Source: Streptomyces sp. M92 (lineage in GTDB: Bacteria > Actinomycetota > Actinomycetes > Streptomycetales > Streptomycetaceae). From it: 64,000 nt of DNA. The notes beneath the pieces are model-generated. The model did not search any database, was not told the DNA's origin, and worked only from the letters and a program-made list of their open reading frames with translations. The stretch's first letter is position 1; each line of letters begins with the position of its first letter. The DNA lies in assembly GCF_028473745.1 (NCBI RefSeq), contig NZ_CP101137.1, forward strand, positions 1,116,001-1,180,000. Direction: 5' to 3'. Below are positions 59,999 through 64,000 of this stretch, piece by piece. The position numbers and the translations under genes were made by a program.

Positions 59999-60841
59999 AT
60001 GCCGGTCGGACCGACCACCCGTAGGCGCCAACTCGGCGCGGACCTGAGACGACTTCGAGAACTCAAGGGACTGACGCTCGAAGAGGCGGGCGCACGCGTC
60101 GGCATCTCGAAGGCGACGCTGAGTCGCTACGAGACGAAGGAGGGCACGGTCAAGTGGCCGGCCGTCGACGCACTGTGCCGCGAGTACGACGCGACGGACG
60201 AAGAGCGCTCCGCTTTGGTCGAGTTGGCGAAGGGAGCCAAGATCCAGGGATGGTGGCGATCGCTCGCCGATCCCATCCCCGACTCGATGAACCTGATGCT
60301 CACCTTGGAGGACGAGGTGGTGCGCGAGGACCATTACGCGTGCATGTACGTCCCCGGGCTCCTCCAGACGCGCGCCTACGCTGAGGCGGTCCATCGCGCT
60401 TCAGAGGTGCAATGCGGCGAACGCGAAGTCCAGCACATGGTCGACATCCGCATGAAACGGCAGGAACTGTTGGAGCGTGATGAACCGCCGCACATCTGGT
60501 GTGTGATCGACGAGGCTGCGATCCGCCGTCAGGTTGGGGGCCGTGAGGTCATGCGACAGCAACTCGCCCACCTCGTGACTTGTGCCGAGCGACCGCACAT
60601 CACCGTTCAAGTCCTTCCGTTCTCCTTGGGAGCGCACGCGGCCGCGGTCGGAAGCTTCGTCACCCTTCGCGGTCAAGCCCGTGAACTGGACGTCGTCTAC
60701 GTCGACCTACTCGGAGGTGGGCTGTTCATGGAGAAGCCGGAGGAACTGGAGCGATATAGGTTGGCCTTCGACTACCTCAGCGCCCAGGCGCTCGACCTCG
60801 AGTCCTCGGTCGAGCTCATCGACCGACTCAGCAAGGAGTGA
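59999..60841 (+). CDS. XRE-family regulator with DUF5753 domain
   Basis: A 280-residue WhiJ-like regulator. The N-terminal HTH is RQLGADLRRLRELKGLTLEEAGARVGISKATLSRYETKEG (about 10-50), and the DUF5753 domain (about 95-275) is recognised by DHYACMYVPGLLQTRAYAEAVHR and HITVQVLPFSLGAHAAAVGSFVTL. Such regulators work with small DUF397 proteins, and here one follows immediately (7 bases), so they form a unit. ATG 59999 has AAGGA nine bases upstream. It is divergent from the HATPase gene. Confidence 0.9.
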   Translation: MPVGPTTRRRQLGADLRRLRELKGLTLEEAGARVGISKATLSRYETKEGTVKWPAVDALCREYDATDEERSALVELAKGAKIQGWWRSLADPIPDSMNLMLTLEDEVVREDHYACMYVPGLLQTRAYAEAVHRASEVQCGEREVQHMVDIRMKRQELLERDEPPHIWCVIDEAAIRRQVGGREVMRQQLAHLVTCAERPHITVQVLPFSLGAHAAAVGSFVTLRGQARELDVVYVDLLGGGLFMEKPEELERYRLAFDYLSAQALDLESSVELIDRLSKE

Positions 60842-60847
60842 GTCTTG

Positions 60848-61054
60848 ATGGCAGCCGCCCCGGCGCCCCGCTGGTTCAAGTCCTCATACAGCGGCGGCAG
60901 CGGAACTGAATGCGTGGAATGCGCCTACGTCTCACACGGCGCGTTAATACGCGACTCAAAGCACATCGGCGGGCCCACACTCGACGTGCGGCTGGACGCC
61001 TGGAGGCGATTCCTCGACTCGCTACGCGACGACTTGCAGCAGCAGGCCTCCTGA
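60848..61054 (+). CDS. DUF397 protein with a TTA codon
   Basis: A 68-residue DUF397 protein: PRWFKSSYSGGSGTECVECAY, then ALIRDSKHIGGPTLDV and WRRFLDSLRDD. It is the usual partner of XRE/DUF5753 regulators, possibly acting as antagonist or co-regulator. Codon 33 (60944-60946) is TTA, the rare leucine codon read only by the bldA tRNA in Streptomyces, so production is expected only at late or developmental stages. ATG 60848 has AAGGAG nine bases upstream. Confidence 0.88.
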   Translation: MAAAPAPRWFKSSYSGGSGTECVECAYVSHGALIRDSKHIGGPTLDVRLDAWRRFLDSLRDDLQQQAS

Positions 61055-61105
61055 CCGACCGAGGCGGATACGGCCTCTTCGCTCGCGCGGGGAAGGAACG
61101 GAAAC

Positions 61106-61423
61106 ATGAAGATCGGCGCATCACCGTTTCGCTTGCTGACCGTCGGCGACGTAAGGACGGCTCTGCTCGCAGGTCATGGCTTCCCGGGTGACAAGGAAGC
61201 CTTCGAGGTCGACTTGAAGCGCGCCCGGGAAAGCACCTCGGGAACCGACCTCACTGCCGTGACCGCCGTCATCGTGGATTTTCGGGGGCGGGTCCGCCTG
61301 CGGCAGGACCCCGGCTTCGACCAAGCCGTCCGGGAAGGCATCGACCTCACGGTGAAGCTGAAGCGAGAAGCTCGGGACGAGGCACCCAGAGAAAGCCCGA
61401 CTCGTAGAAGTTCATGCAAGTAG
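61106..61423 (+). CDS. Small hypothetical protein
   Basis: A 105-residue protein with no recognised domain. The middle (GDKEAFEVDLKRARESTSGTDLTAVTAVIVDFRGRVRL) is a helix plus beta strand, and the C-terminus is basic (KLKREARDEAPRESPTRRSSCK). The start ATG 61106 has GAAGGAA 7-10 bases upstream. It lies 51 bases after the DUF397 gene on the same strand and may belong to the same transcript. In layout it is vaguely like small antitoxin-like proteins, but there is no toxin candidate alongside. Confidence 0.6.
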   Translation: MKIGASPFRLLTVGDVRTALLAGHGFPGDKEAFEVDLKRARESTSGTDLTAVTAVIVDFRGRVRLRQDPGFDQAVREGIDLTVKLKREARDEAPRESPTRRSSCK

Positions 61424-61492
61424 CTGGCACACCGAGCTGCGGCCGCGCAAGCCTGGTCACCTCGACAGACCTAAATGCCACCGGAGGGCATC

Positions 61493-61720
61493 ATGGCGCT
61501 GCACCGCCTGGGCAAGGACCCCGAGAGCCCCAACAACGGCTCTCCGACCGTGTACCTGGACGACGAGACGGGGAACTACATCCTGCAAGGCTGGCGGGTC
61601 ACGGATGCTGAGCGCCTGGCGCAGCTGGACATTCCCGGACACGAGACGGTGATCGAGTTCCCCCGGCGCATGATGCAGTTCTTCCCGGAGGTGAGCGGCG
61701 GTGCCGCAGCCGACGTTTGA
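61493..61720 (+). CDS. Small conserved hypothetical protein preceding DUF6879 gene
   Basis: A 75-residue acidic protein (MALHRLGKDPESPNNGSPTV start) with GNYILQGWRVTDAERLAQLDIPGHETVIEFPRRMMQFF. ATG 61493 has GGAGGG four bases upstream, so initiation is good. Its end overlaps the next gene by 20 bases in a different frame, implying coupled translation. Proteins of this type recur in Streptomyces beside DUF6879 and XRE genes. There are no metal or catalytic motifs, and the function is unknown. Confidence 0.75.
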   Translation: MALHRLGKDPESPNNGSPTVYLDDETGNYILQGWRVTDAERLAQLDIPGHETVIEFPRRMMQFFPEVSGGAAADV

Positions 61721-62207
61721 GGAGCTCTTCCGGTCAGCCCGGCACAGCGCCTATCACCTGGAGATGCGCGACGCGTACGGCCTGGACGAGGATTACCGGG
61801 AGTGGTCAGCGGGCCACCGGTTCGACCCGGCGGAGCGCTGGCCCTGGTGGATCGAGCTCGTCTCCTCGGCGGTGGCCCGCGGCGTGGCCGTGCATCGCGC
61901 TCGCATCGTTTCCGAACCGCTGTCCTCCTACGCTCGGTACGAGTACGAACTGACCAGCGGGCACAACGTCAAGGCCGGCGAAGATGTGCGCTGGCTACCC
62001 CGCAGGCAGGCTTCGGGCCTTGCTCTGCCGGGAAACGACTTCTGGCTCTTCGACGGCACGTCCGTCCTATTCAACCACTTCGCCGGGGCCGGGACGATGA
62101 CCGGCGAGGAACTTTCGACCGACCAGAGCGTCGTCAGCCTGTGCGCCTCCGCATTCGCCGCCGTGTGGGAGCGGGCGATCCCCCACGGGGAGTACCGGCC
62201 AGCCTGA
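61701..62207 (+). CDS. DUF6879-type protein
   Basis: A 168-residue protein with pattern FEELFRSARHSAYHLEMRDAY, RFDPAERWPWWIELV, RARIVSEPLSSYARYEYELT, RWLPRRQASGLALPGNDFWLFDG and VLFNHFAG. This family is common next to XRE/DUF5753 regulators in Streptomyces and has no known activity. GTG 61701 follows GGAGG by 9 bases and overlaps the preceding gene. It is followed 22 bases later by an XRE regulator, so the pair forms a recurrent regulator module. Confidence 0.82.
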   Translation: MPQPTFEELFRSARHSAYHLEMRDAYGLDEDYREWSAGHRFDPAERWPWWIELVSSAVARGVAVHRARIVSEPLSSYARYEYELTSGHNVKAGEDVRWLPRRQASGLALPGNDFWLFDGTSVLFNHFAGAGTMTGEELSTDQSVVSLCASAFAAVWERAIPHGEYRPA

Positions 62208-62229
62208 CGGAATCCGCCCGCCATATCCC

Positions 62230-63075
62230 ATGTCGACGTCATCCAGCATTCAGCAGGCCCGCGAGGCCCTGGGCAAGCGACTGCGCGAGATCCGGAAGGA
62301 GTCGGGTCTCACCGCCCGGGAGCTCGCCTTCAGGGCTGGCTGGCATGAAAGCAAATGCAGTCGCATCGAGAACGGCCGTACTCCGCCCTCCGACGACGAT
62401 CTGCGCGCGTACACGCTGCACTGCGCCGCGGCCGACCAAACAGCCGACCTTGTCGCCACGGCTCGTAACATCGACGGGGCTTATGTCGAGTGGCGCCGTA
62501 TGGAGCGTGCCGGACTGCGTCGTGCCCAGGAATCGGTCATTCCCTTGTGGGAGCGCACCCGGCACTTCCGGGCATACTCGTCGTGGCTCATACCCGGCCC
62601 GTTCCAGACACCCGCGTACATCAGGGCACTGCTGACGTCGATCCGCGACCGCCGCGCACTGCCTGACGACCTTGAGGCGGCCGTCGACGTCCGGGTGAAC
62701 AAGCAGCGCGTGCTGTACGAGGGGGCACGCCGCTTCGCCGTGGTCCTGGAGGAGAGCACGCTGCGGCACCTGATCGGCGGGTCCGAGACCATGGCCGGAC
62801 AACTGGGACACCTATTGTCGCTGGCGACGCTCCCCAACGTCAGCTTGGGCGTGATCCCACTGAGCACGGACCGCACCGCGCTGTGGCCGGTCGAGGACTT
62901 CTGGGTGTTCGACGACTCCCAGGTCAACGTCGAGTTGGTCTCCGCCTTCCTGACCATCACGCAGCCCCACGAAGTCGGCATGTACGCACGGACCTTCGCC
63001 GCTCTCGCCGACTCGGCGGTCTACGGCGCCCCCGCTCGCACGCTGATCACGTCGGCGATCGACTCGCTCGGGTGA
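62230..63075 (+). CDS. XRE-family regulator with DUF5753 domain, next to RiPP genes
   Basis: A 281-residue regulator with HTH QAREALGKRLREIRKESGLTARELAFRAGWHESKCSRIENG (about 9-49) and DUF5753 domain (HFRAYSSWLIPGPFQTPAYIRALL ... NVSLGVIPLSTDRTAL). It is distinct from the regulator at 59999. It ends 62 bases before the RiPP precursor start and only about 26 bases before that gene's -35 element, so it could regulate the RiPP genes and itself be linked to the DUF6879 gene upstream. Confidence 0.88.
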   Translation: MSTSSSIQQAREALGKRLREIRKESGLTARELAFRAGWHESKCSRIENGRTPPSDDDLRAYTLHCAAADQTADLVATARNIDGAYVEWRRMERAGLRRAQESVIPLWERTRHFRAYSSWLIPGPFQTPAYIRALLTSIRDRRALPDDLEAAVDVRVNKQRVLYEGARRFAVVLEESTLRHLIGGSETMAGQLGHLLSLATLPNVSLGVIPLSTDRTALWPVEDFWVFDDSQVNVELVSAFLTITQPHEVGMYARTFAALADSAVYGAPARTLITSAIDSLG

Positions 63076-63100
63076 ACACGTGCAAGTCGGCGCACGCTCG

Positions 63101-63130
63101 TTGAGCGGCGTTCCCAGGCGTTCCTAGCTT
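63101..63130 (+). promoter_or_regulatory. Promoter for a probably leaderless RiPP precursor transcript
   Basis: A -35 TTGAGC (63101-63106) and a -10 TAGCTT (63125-63130) are separated by 18 bases, and the -10 ends 7 bases before the ATG at 63138. With transcription starting at that A the mRNA would be leaderless, which matches the absence of any Shine-Dalgarno sequence before the start codon. Confidence 0.7.
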
Positions 63131-63137
63131 GGTCGGC

Positions 63138-63443
63138 ATGGAACTCATGGAACCCATGCACCGGGAGCGGGTACTCAACTCCGCCTCTTCCGCCCACGCC
63201 CCCTGGGCGATGCGTCTCGTCACCGACCGCTTGCCGGTTGCCACCACCCCCTACGCGTCCGTCACCCTGGACTCGGCCACCCAGACCGCCCGCTACACCG
63301 ACGCCCTCGGCAAGGTGGTCGAGATGGGCAAGCACGGGACGTCCCGGACGAGCAGTACGGCGTCCGTTTCGGGCGGTGGGGACGGGCAGCAGCCGCAGCC
63401 TCAGTCGCAGGACGACACGACGACCGACTACGAGTCGGACTGA
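63138..63443 (+). CDS. tgmA: Putative ATP-grasp-modified RiPP precursor (graspetide-type)
   Basis: A 101-residue peptide from ATG 63138. The leader has the conserved APWAMRLVTDRLP stretch typical of ATP-grasp-associated precursors, then TTPYASVTLDSATQTARYTD. After a low-complexity G/Q/P/S region the end is DDTTTDYESD, rich in Thr/Ser donors and Asp/Glu acceptors suited to ester crosslinks. The ligase gene starts 3 bases after the stop. In-frame ATGs at 63147 and 63156 are alternatives, but the first fits the leaderless promoter. Core limits and ring topology cannot be read from this sequence. Confidence 0.8.
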   Translation: MELMEPMHRERVLNSASSAHAPWAMRLVTDRLPVATTPYASVTLDSATQTARYTDALGKVVEMGKHGTSRTSSTASVSGGGDGQQPQPQSQDDTTTDYESD

Positions 63444-63446
63444 ACG

Positions 63447-64000
63447 ATGACACGTACCGTTCTGGTGCTCACCGCTCTGGAGGACGTGACCGCGGACTGG
63501 GTCATCGCCGCGTTGAACGAGCGCGAGGTGCCGGTGGTGAGGGCCGACCCCGCCGACATCGGCCGACGGCTGGCCTTCGGGTTCCGCCTCGGGGCCGGTG
63601 ATCCCGCCTGGAGCGGGCCGCTGCGTACGGAGAGCCGGGAGGTGGACCTCGGGGAGATCGGAGCCGTTTACTACCGTCGCCCCACCCCCTACTCGGACCG
63701 GTTCGGAGAGCTGCCGCGACAGCAGCGGCGATTCGCGGCGGCCGAGGCGAGGCACGGGCTCGGGGGTGTCCTGCGGAGTCTGCGTGCCGTCCGGTACGTC
63801 AACCACCCGGCGGCTGTGGCCCGCGCGGAGTTCAAGCCGGGACAGTTGCAAGCCTTCGCCGAGCTGGCGTTGCGGATTCCGGCGACGCTTGTCACCAACG
63901 ATGTCGTGGCGGCACGGGGGTTCGCCGAGGAGCACCCGTCCGTCGTCTGCAAGACCTTTCGTGGGCTGCCACTCGGGGAGGACGGTCGCGCGGGTGCGAT
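63447..64000 (+). CDS. tgmB: ATP-grasp ribosomal peptide maturase (3' part outside the window)
   Basis: The first 184 codons of an ATP-grasp ligase of the MvdC/MvdD/TgmB family, which forms ester or amide crosslinks in graspetides. Visible are TVLVLTALEDVTADWVIAAL at the N-terminus, IGAVYYRRPTPYSDRF, RYVNHPAAVARAEFKPGQLQ and RIPATLVTND preceding the ATP-binding segment VVCKTFRG. ATG 63447 lies three bases after the precursor stop with a weak ribosome site, so translation is coupled. Further tailoring genes, such as a PIMT-like methyltransferase, may follow outside the window. Confidence 0.85.
   Translation, partial: MTRTVLVLTALEDVTADWVIAALNEREVPVVRADPADIGRRLAFGFRLGAGDPAWSGPLRTESREVDLGEIGAVYYRRPTPYSDRFGELPRQQRRFAAAEARHGLGGVLRSLRAVRYVNHPAAVARAEFKPGQLQAFAELALRIPATLVTNDVVAARGFAEEHPSVVCKTFRGLPLGEDGRAGA

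Noticed and set aside
61106..61720. Toxin-antitoxin pair
   Set aside because: The two small genes have no RelE/ParE, PIN or VapB-like features; only size and proximity suggested it.

Overview
This is a high-GC actinobacterial chromosome segment, almost certainly from a Streptomyces. The signs are strong G/C bias at third codon positions, frequent GTG starts, ATGA-type overlaps between operon genes, cellular markers such as the cslA-glxA-cslZ cluster and a BldD-linked GGDEF/EAL protein, DasR-type and LacI-type operators, and XRE(DUF5753)/DUF397 regulator pairs. From memory, gene order from the GGDEF/EAL gene to cslZ follows the S. coelicolor SCO2817-SCO2838 core region; no database was searched.

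Layout. 1-6.2 kb: a five-gene catabolic operon on the minus strand (aldehyde dehydrogenase, VOC dioxygenase, aspartate-dehydrogenase-like, alpha/beta hydrolase, cupin) divergent from an aromatic-acid-type MFS importer. 6.2-6.6 kb: two abutting gene fossils. 6.6-12.5 kb: a luciferase-like oxidoreductase, the c-di-GMP enzyme cdgA, a secreted M6 protease, tRNA-Lys and two small conserved genes. 12.7-14.3 kb: secreted pectate lyase under a LacI-type operator, followed by a possible small RNA. 14.6-22.5 kb: two EutA/arylmalonate-decarboxylase-like proteins, a hydroxyacid dehydrogenase, an amidase, a DUF3830 protein and an EhuBCDA-type ectoine importer. 22.8-27.8 kb: a small secreted protein, an IclR regulator, a DasR-box LPMO, a membrane protein, an NlpC-like secreted protein and two more tRNA-Lys genes. 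28-33 kb: the tip glycan cluster cslA-glxA-cslZ. 33-35.4 kb: class F sortase with a secreted partner, and a HAD phosphatase. 35.5-42.1 kb: an aminoethylphosphonate-type operon (GntR regulator, FAD oxidoreductase, phosphonatase-like hydrolase, ABC importer). 42-55.3 kb: surface and metabolic genes, including an LAGTG sortase substrate, a PQQ sugar dehydrogenase with CBM2, a ROK regulator divergent from an oxidoreductase, a choice-of-anchor/SpaA surface protein, an FAH hydrolase and a YidC insertase.

55.4-64 kb is accessory in character and somewhat less GC-extreme: a rifamycin ADP-ribosyltransferase, a large PLD-helicase-DUF3427 protein, a whiJ/abaA-like module (HATPase, XRE, DUF397 with a TTA codon), small hypothetical genes, a DUF6879 gene, a second XRE regulator and, at the right edge, a graspetide-type RiPP precursor (tgmA-like) driven by what looks like a leaderless promoter, followed by its ATP-grasp ligase, which is cut by the window end. 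The most promising under-described parts are this right-hand RiPP/regulator region, the EutA-pair/Ehu cluster, and a dispersed repeat that has entered the 5' coding part of a phosphonate permease gene.
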